Shown piece after piece: positions 24,225-31,592 of a stretch of 31,592 nucleotides of DNA. The position numbers were made by a program, and so were the translations under genes. Numbering within the stretch: position 1 is the stretch's first letter; each line of letters begins with the position of its first letter. The DNA is from Oscillospiraceae bacterium (GTDB lineage Bacteria > Bacillota > Clostridia > Oscillospirales > Acutalibacteraceae). The notes beneath the pieces are model-generated. The model was not told the origin of the DNA and did no database searches. It saw only the letters and a list, made by a program, of their open reading frames with translations. The DNA lies in the NCBI GenBank assembly GCA_022508705.1, contig JAFLUO010000005.1, forward strand, positions 1 to 31,592, read 5' to 3'.

Positions 24225-24884
24225 TTAATCACCGATTTTACGTACATTTTCAATATCTTTATTTGAGCCTAATGCTATGAGCACGTCTTCATCTTTAAAT
24301 ACGAAATTGGGCGTTGGATTAACAATAACGTCATCCTGCCTGCGAACGCCTATAACGTTAATTCCGTATGTCTTTCGCAGATTTAACTCAATAATAGATT
24401 TGCCTGTCCATTTTTTCGGAAGAACAATATCAGTAATACTGTGCGTATCAGAAATGTCAAGGGCATCGTAATAATTTCCGAAAACAATCTCTTTGCCCAG
24501 TCTGTACCCAACCTCTCGGTCGGGGAAAATTATTTTGTCGGCACCTAATTTTGTAAGAATTCTGCCGTCAAAGTCAGTATCGGCTTTCGCCATTATAAAG
24601 GGCATACCCATTTCTTTAAGGTGCATAACCGTTTTTACGGAAAATTCCGTGTCGTGACCTATTGTAACAATAGCACCGTCAAAGGAATCAATATCAAATT
24701 GTTCAAGCACCTCTTGCTTTGAGGCATCTCCGCAAACAGCCTGTGACGCTTTGTCTCCGATTTCTTCAAGTTTTGTAATATCTCTGTCAATTACAAGAAG
24801 GTCAACGTTTGAATTGTGAAGGGTAGACACAAGACTTTTGCCGAACTGACCTAATCCGATTATCATAAACTGTTTTCTTTTCAT
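24225..24884 (-). CDS. ktrA: Potassium uptake regulatory subunit (KtrA/TrkA, RCK type)
   Basis: A 219-residue cytoplasmic gating subunit. The N-terminal RCK/Rossmann domain has IGLGQFGKSL (nucleotide loop), VIDRD at the end of strand 2, and VCGDASKQEVL. The C-terminal RCK_C domain (about 140-219) contains KKWTGKSIIELNLR and ALGSNKDIENV. KtrA-type rings bind ATP/ADP, and often c-di-AMP at RCK_C, to open or close the partner channel. It lies 11 bases after the TrkH-type gene with AAGGAG as ribosome site, so both are one operon. No clear terminator was seen behind it. Confidence 0.93.
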   Translation of the reverse strand: MKRKQFMIIGLGQFGKSLVSTLHNSNVDLLVIDRDITKLEEIGDKASQAVCGDASKQEVLEQFDIDSFDGAIVTIGHDTEFSVKTVMHLKEMGMPFIMAKADTDFDGRILTKLGADKIIFPDREVGYRLGKEIVFGNYYDALDISDTHSITDIVLPKKWTGKSIIELNLRKTYGINVIGVRRQDDVIVNPTPNFVFKDEDVLIALGSNKDIENVRKIGD

Positions 24885-24895
24885 ATTCCTTCTCC

Positions 24896-26272
24896 TTAAC
24901 CTACGGGCATTTTTCCTTCGGGGTATTTTATAAGATTTGTATTCTTTTTAGTGTTAAAGAACAATGCGAGTGAAATAGGCCCTATTCTGCCTAGGTACAT
25001 TGTAACAATAATTATCATCTTTGCAGAAAGTGTAAGACTTGATGTTAAATCCCTTGTAAGCCCAACTGTACCTATTGCCGAAACAACCTCATAAAGGCAG
25101 TCCTCAAAGGCGCCTGGCTGAACGGCGCAAAATGCTGTAAGCGCCAGCACCATAACCGAAAAGCTGAGGGAGAAAACAGACGTTGCTTTTCTGACGGTTT
25201 CAGCATTTACCGTGCGTTTAAAAATCTCCGTATTGTTTCTTTCAGATAATGCCGAAATAAGAGACATAATAAGAACGGTAATTGTTGTAGTTTTAATTCC
25301 GCCTGCCGTGCCCGAGGGTGAACCGCCGATAAACATAAGAATACAGCAAACAATAACGGTGCAACGCCTGAGCCCCTCTTGCGGAATTGTGCAGAACCCC
25401 GCAGTTCGTGTCGTAACGGACTGAAACAGAGCGGTAAGTAGTTTTTCGCCAAAGGGTAAATTACCTAAGGTTCTGTCATTGGTAAATTCCATAATTAAAA
25501 TAACAACTGCACCGCCGAAAATCAACACAGCCGTCACAATTAAAACAGTTTTAGCATATATGGGCAAGGTTTTAATCGCTTTTCTAAAATTTACTTTTTC
25601 GCAAATACACTCTTTTGCTTTTTCAACGGTTAAAAACCATATAGGAAAGCCGATGCCGCCCAATACTATCAATGCCATTGTAATAAGATTGACTGCAATA
25701 TTACTGCGGTAGGGGATAAGACTGTCAGGGCCTAAAATATCCATTCCTGCATTACAAAAGGCGGAAACGGAGTTGAATATACTTTTCCAAATACCCAAAA
25801 TGCCGAATTCGGGAACAAAAACAAAGCTGTAAAGAACGGCACCCAAAGCCTCAATTATGAATGTGCCTTTAAAAATCTTTTTGATAAGGATATTCATGCC
25901 TTTATTAGTATCAAGATTGTAAGCGTCTCTGATAAGCTGTTTTTCGTGAAGCCCTATTCTCTTTCCCAAAATCTGTAAAAAGAGAATAGTAAAGCTGATA
26001 ACACCTAATCCGCCCAGTTGAATTAAAATCAGAATAACAATTTGCCCGAACAGCGACCACGCTGAAAATGTGGGCACGGTTACAAGCCCCGTAACGCAAA
26101 CGGCAGTTGTTGCAGTAAATAAGGAATCTGCAAACGGAACGCTCACCCCATTTGCAGAGGCAATGGGTAAATTAAGAAGCACAGCGCCCAAAATGATAAG
26201 AGACAAAAAGCCGCCTGCAATAATGTATGTAGTTATGAAATTTCTTTTCTTAGCTTTGCGGTGAAGTCTCAT
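24896..26272 (-). CDS. ktrB: Potassium uptake membrane subunit (KtrB/TrkH)
   Basis: A 458-residue channel-like K+ transporter with four repeated M1-P-M2 units. The first selectivity loop is TTAVCVTGL; the others are SAFCNAGMD, TRTAGF and SAIGTVGL, where Gly in each loop lines the pore. The length and the short N-terminus match KtrB (about 450) rather than TrkH (about 485). GAGGAAAG lies before the ATG. It is transcribed first from a near-consensus promoter, and KtrA follows. The pair takes up K+ for osmotic balance, usually driven by Na+ or the membrane potential. Confidence 0.93.
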   Translation of the reverse strand: MRLHRKAKKRNFITTYIIAGGFLSLIILGAVLLNLPIASANGVSVPFADSLFTATTAVCVTGLVTVPTFSAWSLFGQIVILILIQLGGLGVISFTILFLQILGKRIGLHEKQLIRDAYNLDTNKGMNILIKKIFKGTFIIEALGAVLYSFVFVPEFGILGIWKSIFNSVSAFCNAGMDILGPDSLIPYRSNIAVNLITMALIVLGGIGFPIWFLTVEKAKECICEKVNFRKAIKTLPIYAKTVLIVTAVLIFGGAVVILIMEFTNDRTLGNLPFGEKLLTALFQSVTTRTAGFCTIPQEGLRRCTVIVCCILMFIGGSPSGTAGGIKTTTITVLIMSLISALSERNNTEIFKRTVNAETVRKATSVFSLSFSVMVLALTAFCAVQPGAFEDCLYEVVSAIGTVGLTRDLTSSLTLSAKMIIIVTMYLGRIGPISLALFFNTKKNTNLIKYPEGKMPVG

Positions 26273-26302
26273 TTCGTTCTTTCCTCAAGATTTATTTAGA
26301 AT

Positions 26303-26331
26303 ATTATAGCTGAATTTACTACGTATTTCAA
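26303..26331 (-). promoter_or_regulatory. Promoter of the ktrBA operon
   Basis: On the minus strand TTGAAA (26326-26331), 17 bases, TATAAT (26303-26308): near consensus. Confidence 0.82.
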
Positions 26332-26379
26332 TAGAGATACATAACCTAAATTATGAAAGGGTTTGGCTTGAAAAAATGG

Positions 26380-27642
26380 TTAAACTGTAATTTGTTTTTT
26401 GAACTTGTCCTTAAATATAATATATCCTAATGAAATAACAGTTATTGATATGTAAACTCCTGCGATTATTTTAGTGGGGAAGCACATTACTAAGAGAGAA
26501 AAAAGCATCTTTGACACGATGTCACCTAACTGAAAATAGGTTGTCATACCTCCGAATGCTGTTGCCAGCTTTGTTTTGCTAAGATTGTTAAAAATCAGTG
26601 CTCCCATTTTTGGGTCAACACATCCGGTCCATAGGCTTGCTATAAATAAGGACGCCAGAACTATATAGATGTTTTGCAAAACAATTCCTGAAAACAGTAT
26701 AATGATAAACACAAGTATAATTTTGACTGCATTAGTCAGTTTTACTTTTTTAAATGTAAAAATAGTTAACGTACTGCCTGCTATCCTGCCTGCCGTTTCA
26801 CATATTGCCACGAGAGCAATGGTGATTTCAGCGCTGATTACGCAAAAAGACGGATTCTCCGCCATTTTTAATACCACAATCGATGTTACCACCGCAAGAC
26901 CCGCATTTAATACGGGAATAACCGCCAGGGTTTCTTTGATTCCCGGTATTTTCCAAAGCAGTCTGATTGCATCAACTAATTCTTTCTTTAGTTGACGTGG
27001 AAGTTGTTTCACCGATTGCTTTTCTTTTAGTGTTGACTTACCCTCATTTTGACAATACTTGCGCATTTCTGCCTTTGAGCAAAGCAAAATCATCATGCTC
27101 ACCGCGAAGGTAAAGGCGTTTATCATTGCCAGGCTGCGAAATGATACGTAACAGATCAGTACACCGCCAACCGCTTGAAAAAGAACGTTCAGACCCATTG
27201 TAAGAGAGTGACGAAAAGCCATAACCTTTTCCCGAACTTCATTCCGAACAAGCCCATTGCTGATCGGATAATACAGACTGTTTTCATATTGCCCTGCTAA
27301 ATCGGAAACAAAATTAGCAAAGCTGACTACCGCTACAATCAAAAGGCTCGGGTTAAACCCGATTATGACAGCGACGAACAGATATGCCGTTATTCTGACC
27401 ACCAATGTTTTTATTATAGTCGTTACACGATTTTGATTTTTATCCGCGAAATATCCAAGCAGAAATGAAAACAGTATCGGTATAATCTCAGACACATTGA
27501 TTATTGCAACGGCAAAATTGCTCTTCTCAATTTGAAGAACATAATTAAGCAGAGCTAAATAGTAAAGTATATCTCCGAAATTTGAGATTAAATCCGCTAT
27601 TAAAATTTTTATGTACAATCGATTCTTCAGCGTTTCTTTCAT
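26380..27642 (-). CDS. MFS transporter, MefA-like efflux type
   Basis: A 420-residue major facilitator with about 12 membrane segments. Features include ISNFGDILYYLALLNYV at helix 1, LLGYFADKNQNR after helix 2 (the MFS motif A position, GxxaDrxxxr), and a long charged central loop near residues 190-225 (KSTLKEKQSVKQLPRQLKK). The general pattern is that of the MFS_3/macrolide-efflux-like group, but a substrate cannot be assigned. GAGGAAA is the ribosome site, with its own promoter. It is divergent from the BlaI-type operon, and their promoters are about 70 bases apart, so co-regulation is conceivable. No clear terminator follows. Confidence 0.83.
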   Translation of the reverse strand: MKETLKNRLYIKILIADLISNFGDILYYLALLNYVLQIEKSNFAVAIINVSEIIPILFSFLLGYFADKNQNRVTTIIKTLVVRITAYLFVAVIIGFNPSLLIVAVVSFANFVSDLAGQYENSLYYPISNGLVRNEVREKVMAFRHSLTMGLNVLFQAVGGVLICYVSFRSLAMINAFTFAVSMMILLCSKAEMRKYCQNEGKSTLKEKQSVKQLPRQLKKELVDAIRLLWKIPGIKETLAVIPVLNAGLAVVTSIVVLKMAENPSFCVISAEITIALVAICETAGRIAGSTLTIFTFKKVKLTNAVKIILVFIIILFSGIVLQNIYIVLASLFIASLWTGCVDPKMGALIFNNLSKTKLATAFGGMTTYFQLGDIVSKMLFSLLVMCFPTKIIAGVYISITVISLGYIIFKDKFKKQITV

Positions 27643-27690
27643 TTAATTTCCTCACTCTGAATATCAACTTAAATCCTGTTTAATGTAATA

Positions 27691-27718
27691 ATTATAGCAG
27701 AAAATCCCCGATTTTCAA
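27691..27718 (-). promoter_or_regulatory. Promoter of the MFS transporter gene
   Basis: On the minus strand TTGAAA (27713-27718), 16 bases, TATAAT (27691-27696). The spacer holds a small palindrome AAAATC-CCC-GATTTT that may bind a regulator. Confidence 0.7.
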
Positions 27719-27790
27719 TAGATAATGCCACACCCGAAAAGTTGTTACAAAAATGTCGGCAAGGATTTCTTTTTAATTTTGTTAAATCTA

Positions 27791-27819
27791 TTGACAAGAT
27801 GTTCCTACAAGTGTAGTAT
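27791..27819 (+). promoter_or_regulatory. Promoter of the BlaI/M56 operon
   Basis: TTGACA (27791-27796), 17 bases, TAGTAT (27814-27819); a consensus TATAAT lies at 27819-27824 but is too far from TTGACA. The operator palindrome covers the -10 region. Confidence 0.7.
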
Positions 27820-27841
27820 ATAATTGTACTACACTTGTAGG
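27804..27841. promoter_or_regulatory. BlaI/MecI-type operator, perfect palindrome
   Basis: Arms of 15 bases, CCTACAAGTGTAGTA and TACTACACTTGTAGG, are exact reverse complements around an 8-base centre TATAATTG. Each arm contains the TACAnnTGTA core that BlaI/MecI/CopY repressors recognise (TACAAGTGTA and TACACTTGTA). It spans the -10 region and runs to the ribosome site of the repressor gene, as expected for autoregulation. Confidence 0.85.
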
Positions 27842-27852
27842 AGGAGTATGAA

Positions 27853-28215
27853 ATGAAATTATCTGAAAGGGAATGGACTGTGCTTAACGCTCTTTGGGAA
27901 ACCGACGGCGCAGAATTGGGAACGGTAGTAAATATTCTTCGCCCCGACACCGATTGGAGCAGAAACACGGTGCTGACTTATTTAACACGAATGGAAGCAA
28001 AGGGTTTAGTGCGGATAGACAAAGAAACGTCTCCGCATATTTACCGTGCAACTCTTGACAGAGCAAGCTGTCAGCAAAAAGAGCGTCAGAGCTTTCTTGA
28101 CAGAGTTTACAGCGGTTCAACAGGGGATTTAATCGCCGCTTTTTTGAAGGAAGAACCTATCTCTCAGGAGGAAAGGGACAGACTGCGTAAAATCCTTGAC
28201 GAAATGGAGGTGTAA
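27853..28215 (+). CDS. BlaI/MecI/CopY-family transcriptional repressor
   Basis: A 120-residue winged-helix repressor. The helix-turn-helix region is SEREWTVLNALWE ... WSRNTVLTYLTRMEAKGLV, and the wing is VRIDKETSPHIYRA. The C-terminal helices (GSTGDLIAAFLKEEPISQEE) form the dimer interface; in BlaI and MecI this region is cut when the sensor protease is activated. GGAGGAG lies 6 bases before the ATG. The operator at 27804-27841 implies autoregulation. The next gene, an M56 protease, starts 2 bases after the stop codon, giving the classic repressor/sensor pair, but there is no beta-lactamase in the window. Confidence 0.93.
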   Translation: MKLSEREWTVLNALWETDGAELGTVVNILRPDTDWSRNTVLTYLTRMEAKGLVRIDKETSPHIYRATLDRASCQQKERQSFLDRVYSGSTGDLIAAFLKEEPISQEERDRLRKILDEMEV

Positions 28216-28217
28216 AT

Positions 28218-30155
28218 ATGTTTGATATATGGGGATTTCTGCTTCAAACACTCACCGCTTCAGGCGTTGCCGTATTACTTTTAGTCGTTAAAGGATTGTT
28301 TAAGGATAAACTGCCGCCTAAATGGCATTTCCTTGTGTGGATTGCTCTCGGGCTTATTATATTACTGCCCGCAGGCTTAAACGGGCGTTACACGCTGTTT
28401 CATTGGCAGTTTGTAATTGAGATTATCAAAGGTTGGTTTAGGGATTACAGCTTTACCCGTGTTTTATTCCCGATTCCGATTGTGAAAACTGTGCCTAAAA
28501 CAGTTTTGGATTGGCTGTTTGCGGTATATGCCCTTGGCGTTGTTGTCTTTGCGGCAAAATATATTATTTCATATATCAGATTGCGTCTTGTACTGAGAAA
28601 AGGTACAAGACTGCATGACGAAGCATTAACCCGTATTCAGCAAATTGCCGAAGAAAATGGAATAAAGCTTTGTAAAGCAGTTGAGGTACAAGGTCTTCAT
28701 GGCGCATTTGTATGCGGCGTTATTAAGCCCATATTAGCAGTTCCTGCTGAAAGTGAACTTGACGATAAGATTATACTGCACGAACTCTTTCACCTGAAAC
28801 ATAAGGACACATTTTGGAGTTTTGTAATTTGTTTGCTCCGTTGTATTCATTGGTGTAATCCGTTGCTCGTTTACTGCGCAAACCGTGCAATCAATGATAT
28901 GGAGTCGCGCTGTGACCAGTATGTTCTTGAAAATCTTGAAGGCGAAGAACGCAGAGATTACGGACGGATTCTTTTATCAATGGCAAACGATAAATTTTCC
29001 AAGACTCCCGGAAGCACCTGCATAAACAACGGCGGAAAGAATATCCGTGACAGAATTGAGGCAATTGCAAGATTTAAAAAGTACCCTGTGGGTATGGGTC
29101 TTGTTTCTGTATGCGTTATTATCGTTCTAACGGTTTCATTAGGTTTCGGGGTGCAGGCGAGCAAAGTTTACGGCACAGAAGTACCCGTTCAGATAGCCTT
29201 AGCATCAGCAAGAAGCACGCCTTGCACTACCTATGCCGGTGCGTTTGACACATACGCCAAGGCGGTTTTGTCGCATAATGTAGTTTACAGAGCAATGTGC
29301 GCTCCCGCCGAGATGCAGGATGAAATTGCAGAGAAAAATATTTATTGGGAATACTTTCTTGATAGGTGGCCTGAAACTAATAGCGGATACTATATTTACA
29401 ATCTTAAACACATCGACAAAAATACTTATGAGGGCTTGTTGGTGATCAAGGTAGGCTCCTACATAGATAATAAAGAGTATTATTATGATTATGAGTATGA
29501 TTATGAGGAAGAAGATGAGAATGACGGAATAACGCATTTAGCAGTCCAAAATCTCAGGGTTCAAAAAGAAAACGGCAGATGGGTTGCAATTCCTTTAGAT
29601 GACTTTCGCAACGCTGATACTGCAGATCATGTTTTGACGTGGGGAAGCAGGGATCTTCCGGGCTTTTCATATATCGGAACGGCATCCGGTATTCAGGTTG
29701 AGTTTAAATATCAAACTGTACATTATGTTCAAGCCGAAAGTAATTTTATGTTTAACTCAGGCGGTTTTTTTGATACTACCCCAAATCCCAATACTGAATT
29801 TGCGTCTGCGCAAAAGTCATGGTTCGGCACCTGTACATATCCCGAATCGGAAAAAAACAGTATAAGACAAATAGGACTGTCTGTGGCTCCGATTTATTCC
29901 GGCGATAAGCGTCCCGAAAATTTGCATCCCGCCGATGATGTTGATGATATGTGCACCAACAATGACGAAGTAAGTTGGGATAGCTGCTTTTTAGAACCTG
30001 GCTGGGGACCGGAAATCATGTTGTGTGGGGGCGGCAGCAGTATTGACACGATGCGTGAAATTGAACTGCCTGAGTATTGTGTGGCAGATGTATACATAAA
30101 TGAAAAACTTGCGGCTCAAATGGATTTACATTTACAGGAAGGGGTGGTAGAATGA
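28218..30155 (+). CDS. M56 (BlaR1-like) membrane metalloprotease with a novel extracellular domain
   Basis: A 645-residue membrane protease that probably leads to cleavage of the upstream repressor. Membrane segments are near residues 8-25, 37-55, 97-117 and 294-315. The cytoplasmic zinc site is LHELFHLKHKD with His188-Glu189-His192; MESRCD supplies the downstream Glu ligand. After the last membrane helix comes a ~330-residue extracellular part. It has no penicillin-binding fold motif apart from a chance SAQK, and includes a strongly acidic, Tyr-rich tract (YYYDYEYDYEEEDENDG) and five Cys. This domain is not the BlaR1 beta-lactam sensor, and I do not recognise it. GGAGG is the ribosome site. 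The stop codon overlaps the next ATG (ATGA). Confidence 0.88.
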   Translation: MFDIWGFLLQTLTASGVAVLLLVVKGLFKDKLPPKWHFLVWIALGLIILLPAGLNGRYTLFHWQFVIEIIKGWFRDYSFTRVLFPIPIVKTVPKTVLDWLFAVYALGVVVFAAKYIISYIRLRLVLRKGTRLHDEALTRIQQIAEENGIKLCKAVEVQGLHGAFVCGVIKPILAVPAESELDDKIILHELFHLKHKDTFWSFVICLLRCIHWCNPLLVYCANRAINDMESRCDQYVLENLEGEERRDYGRILLSMANDKFSKTPGSTCINNGGKNIRDRIEAIARFKKYPVGMGLVSVCVIIVLTVSLGFGVQASKVYGTEVPVQIALASARSTPCTTYAGAFDTYAKAVLSHNVVYRAMCAPAEMQDEIAEKNIYWEYFLDRWPETNSGYYIYNLKHIDKNTYEGLLVIKVGSYIDNKEYYYDYEYDYEEEDENDGITHLAVQNLRVQKENGRWVAIPLDDFRNADTADHVLTWGSRDLPGFSYIGTASGIQVEFKYQTVHYVQAESNFMFNSGGFFDTTPNPNTEFASAQKSWFGTCTYPESEKNSIRQIGLSVAPIYSGDKRPENLHPADDVDDMCTNNDEVSWDSCFLEPGWGPEIMLCGGGSSIDTMREIELPEYCVADVYINEKLAAQMDLHLQEGVVE

Positions 30156-30727
30156 CAGACTTTAATAAACTGTACAGCGGACTTTCAAGGGTAGCATGGG
30201 GTTATTTCTTTACCTGTATTGATATAAACTTCGGAACTGTCAGCATTTTGCCATCCTTTGTGGGATATTTACTCTTTTTATCAGCAATAAGTTACTTAAA
30301 AGATGAAGAACGGGAGTTGACACTCCTTCGCACTTTGGGTGTTATACTTTCTTTTTGGTATATAGCCCAGTGGATAGCAAGCTGGGGTTCTTCCAGCCTT
30401 GACGGCGTATGGCAGTTTACAGATGTTCTCATTAGCATGGTGAGGCTCTACTTCTATTTTCAGCTTCTCACAAATCTTGCATCTATCGCAGCAAAATATC
30501 AGCCCGAAGGATATACGCTGGATTCAAGGCTTTTGCAGTACAGAACAATACAAACTGTGCTACTGACAGCGATAATAGTAATTACGAATTTTCATTTTTG
30601 GCTGTTGGAAATATGGTCGGTTGTTTCAATCGTTATGATGATCGTTCATTTAATCGTAGGTATCTGTTTGATGATAGCGCTGTTTAAGCTTAGAAATTGT
30701 TTACCTACAAATGCTGAACCGCAATAA
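30152..30727 (+). CDS. Small integral membrane protein of the BlaI/M56 operon
   Basis: A 191-residue protein with about five hydrophobic segments (FFTCIDINFGTVSILPSFVG; LRTLGVILSFWYIAQWIAS; a segment near residue 100; TVLLTAIIVITNFHFWLLEI; VSIVMMIVHLIVGICLMIAL). It overlaps the M56 gene by 4 bases, so it is made together with the sensor. I do not recognise a named family. It could be the effector of the circuit, or a partner of the protease in the membrane. No terminator with a clear stem and T-run follows. Confidence 0.75.
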   Translation: MTDFNKLYSGLSRVAWGYFFTCIDINFGTVSILPSFVGYLLFLSAISYLKDEERELTLLRTLGVILSFWYIAQWIASWGSSSLDGVWQFTDVLISMVRLYFYFQLLTNLASIAAKYQPEGYTLDSRLLQYRTIQTVLLTAIIVITNFHFWLLEIWSVVSIVMMIVHLIVGICLMIALFKLRNCLPTNAEPQ

Positions 30728-30858
30728 AACAAAGAATTTCTTTACCTGTGTATCTTAAAAATACGGCGGTTGACAATCAATGACGGTTGTTTTTTCTGAA
30801 AAATTTGTGTATTTCCAGAAAAAACTATTTTTATTCTATACTTTTCTTGCTGAAACAA

Positions 30859-30887
30859 TTGAAAAATCTGATTTTTAGTGATATGAT
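30859..30887 (+). promoter_or_regulatory. Promoter upstream of the secreted-protein gene
   Basis: TTGAAA (30859-30864), 17 bases, TATGAT (30882-30887), with TG before the -10 box. The predicted leader to the ATG at 31130 would be about 235 bases. Confidence 0.6.
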
Positions 30888-31129
30888 ATTTAGATATAAG
30901 TATAATTGGGTATGTTGTATGCGTATGTATCATAATGCAGATTATACTGCAGACCTAAGTATATGAATAATACAATTTATCTTATGAAAAACGCAGAATA
31001 GGATTAAAAATCTGTTTAATGTCGTCTTTCATGTTTGTGTAATAAAAATCAGGGCGTTCCCATTTTTGTTTTGTGTATATGGGTTCGCAGTTTTGGCATA
31101 AGCGTAAGTACAGGAGGAAATAGATAGAT
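30888..31129 (+). other. Long 5' leader, no gene seen
   Basis: The gap 30728-31129 contains no convincing ORF. It is AT-rich, and a weak hairpin TTTTTTCTG / CAGAAAAAA lies near 30790-30834 before the promoter. Within the leader only a short stem (CCCAT ... ATGGG near 31060-31085) is evident. AGGAGG at 31112-31117 is the ribosome site. I recognise no riboswitch. Confidence 0.4.
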
Positions 31130-31592
31130 ATGAGAAAAGGTCATCGTATAAATCACCGTATAATTGCAATTTTTATGGCAGTGGTGATGTTGGTTACTTC
31201 AATAAGTATTGCAAGTTCTTTAATACCTATAGTAGCGGCAGCCAGCGATAATGTAATTATTCGTGACGATGCTCTTCATTTTATTATCCGCCATTGGCAC
31301 ACTGAGTATGATGAAGAGGCTAACCATCAGGGCAGTCAGCAGGAGGAAGGCGATGACAATAACCACTTTGTCCTTCTTGAGGGTTATATTATACCTAAAG
31401 CAGAGGCGGAAAAAGAAAATGAGGATGATAATTTTACCATCGTCTTGATTAATCAAGGTACGGGAGATTTAGTAAAAGCAAGTACCCTTTATGATGAGAA
31501 CGGTAACCCGACAACTCCGTATTTAGGTCAGTTGGATAAGAAAAACGGTGTTATCGAAATTATGATAAAGCCACTCAGAGATGAAAACAAGA
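31130..31592 (+). CDS. Secreted or surface protein, N-terminal part, cut by the window end
   Basis: The frame is open from ATG 31130 to the end of the window, 154 codons. The first ~38 residues are a signal peptide: basic start MRKGHRINHR, hydrophobic core IIAIFMAVVMLVTSISIASS, and a likely signal-peptidase site after VAAA. The mature part is acidic and rich in Glu, Asp and Asn (HTEYDEEANHQGSQQEEGDD) and then shows beta-strand patterns such as NFTIVLINQGTGDLVKASTLYDENG. It probably belongs to a large surface protein. AGGAGG lies 12 bases before the ATG, slightly far. I recognise no domain in the visible part. It is preceded by its own promoter and a long leader. Confidence 0.8.
   Translation, partial: MRKGHRINHRIIAIFMAVVMLVTSISIASSLIPIVAAASDNVIIRDDALHFIIRHWHTEYDEEANHQGSQQEEGDDNNHFVLLEGYIIPKAEAEKENEDDNFTIVLINQGTGDLVKASTLYDENGNPTTPYLGQLDKKNGVIEIMIKPLRDENK

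Noticed and set aside
29805..29820. SAQK in the extracellular domain of the M56 protein as the SxxK of a beta-lactam sensor
   Set aside because: The surrounding sequence lacks the other penicillin-binding motifs (SxN, KTG) in order, so it is probably chance.

Overview
The window comes from a low-GC, spore-forming Firmicute, most likely a gut clostridium of the Oscillospirales/Ruminococcaceae type. The evidence is a C-terminal type I dockerin, a gerA-type germinant receptor operon, strong AGGAGG ribosome sites, sigma-A-like promoters, and genes for intracellular use of host or plant glycans (sialic acid, alpha-galactosides, alpha-mannosides). It looks chromosomal: no transposase, integrase, phage gene, rRNA, tRNA or CRISPR array was seen.

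Layout. 1-1724: 3' end of a surface protein with a beta-helix-like region and a dockerin. 1725-2338: terminators and a frameshifted gene remnant. 2339-4087 (-): membrane-anchored parvulin foldase, divergent from a sialic-acid operon at 4290-7227 (NanE epimerase, ROK kinase, cytoplasmic sialidase-like protein). 7214-7379: a nested inverted-repeat element carrying the stop codons of both convergent neighbours. 7377-8555 (-): DUF421 and DUF4363 genes, separated by a hairpin cluster and divergent from gerA-gerB-gerC (8639-12317). 12366-14006 (-): GH36 alpha-galactosidase, divergent from an operon of phosphohexomutase, a NifU-like protein and GH38 alpha-mannosidase (14201-19036). 19111-20595 (-): DUF1846 protein. 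20718-21102: a long hairpin and a 282-bp MITE-like element whose end supplies the stop codon of a HAD phosphatase gene (21098-21778, -). 21898-23032: paired half-size ChrA transporters. 23065-24145 (-): DUF2752 and zinc-ribbon/DUF4234 membrane proteins. 24225-26272 (-): KtrB/TrkH and KtrA/TrkA potassium uptake operon. 26380-27642 (-): MFS exporter. 27853-30727: BlaI-type repressor, M56/BlaR1-like membrane protease with an unfamiliar extracellular domain, and a small membrane protein, behind a promoter that contains a perfect 15-bp-arm palindrome. 31130-end: start of a secreted protein gene cut by the window.

How the genes fit together. Two blocks feed amino sugars and hexoses into central metabolism (NanE/ROK/sialidase; GH36/mutase/GH38). 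A sporulation block pairs a germinant receptor with DUF421, a family also known from spore inner membranes. The signalling block at the right end is an autoregulated BlaI/M56 circuit without a beta-lactamase; its unusual sensor and membrane partner make it the best candidate here for an undescribed system. The most unusual non-coding signal is a pair of related hairpin elements (7214-7379 and 20821-21102) that sit on the 3' ends of three genes.
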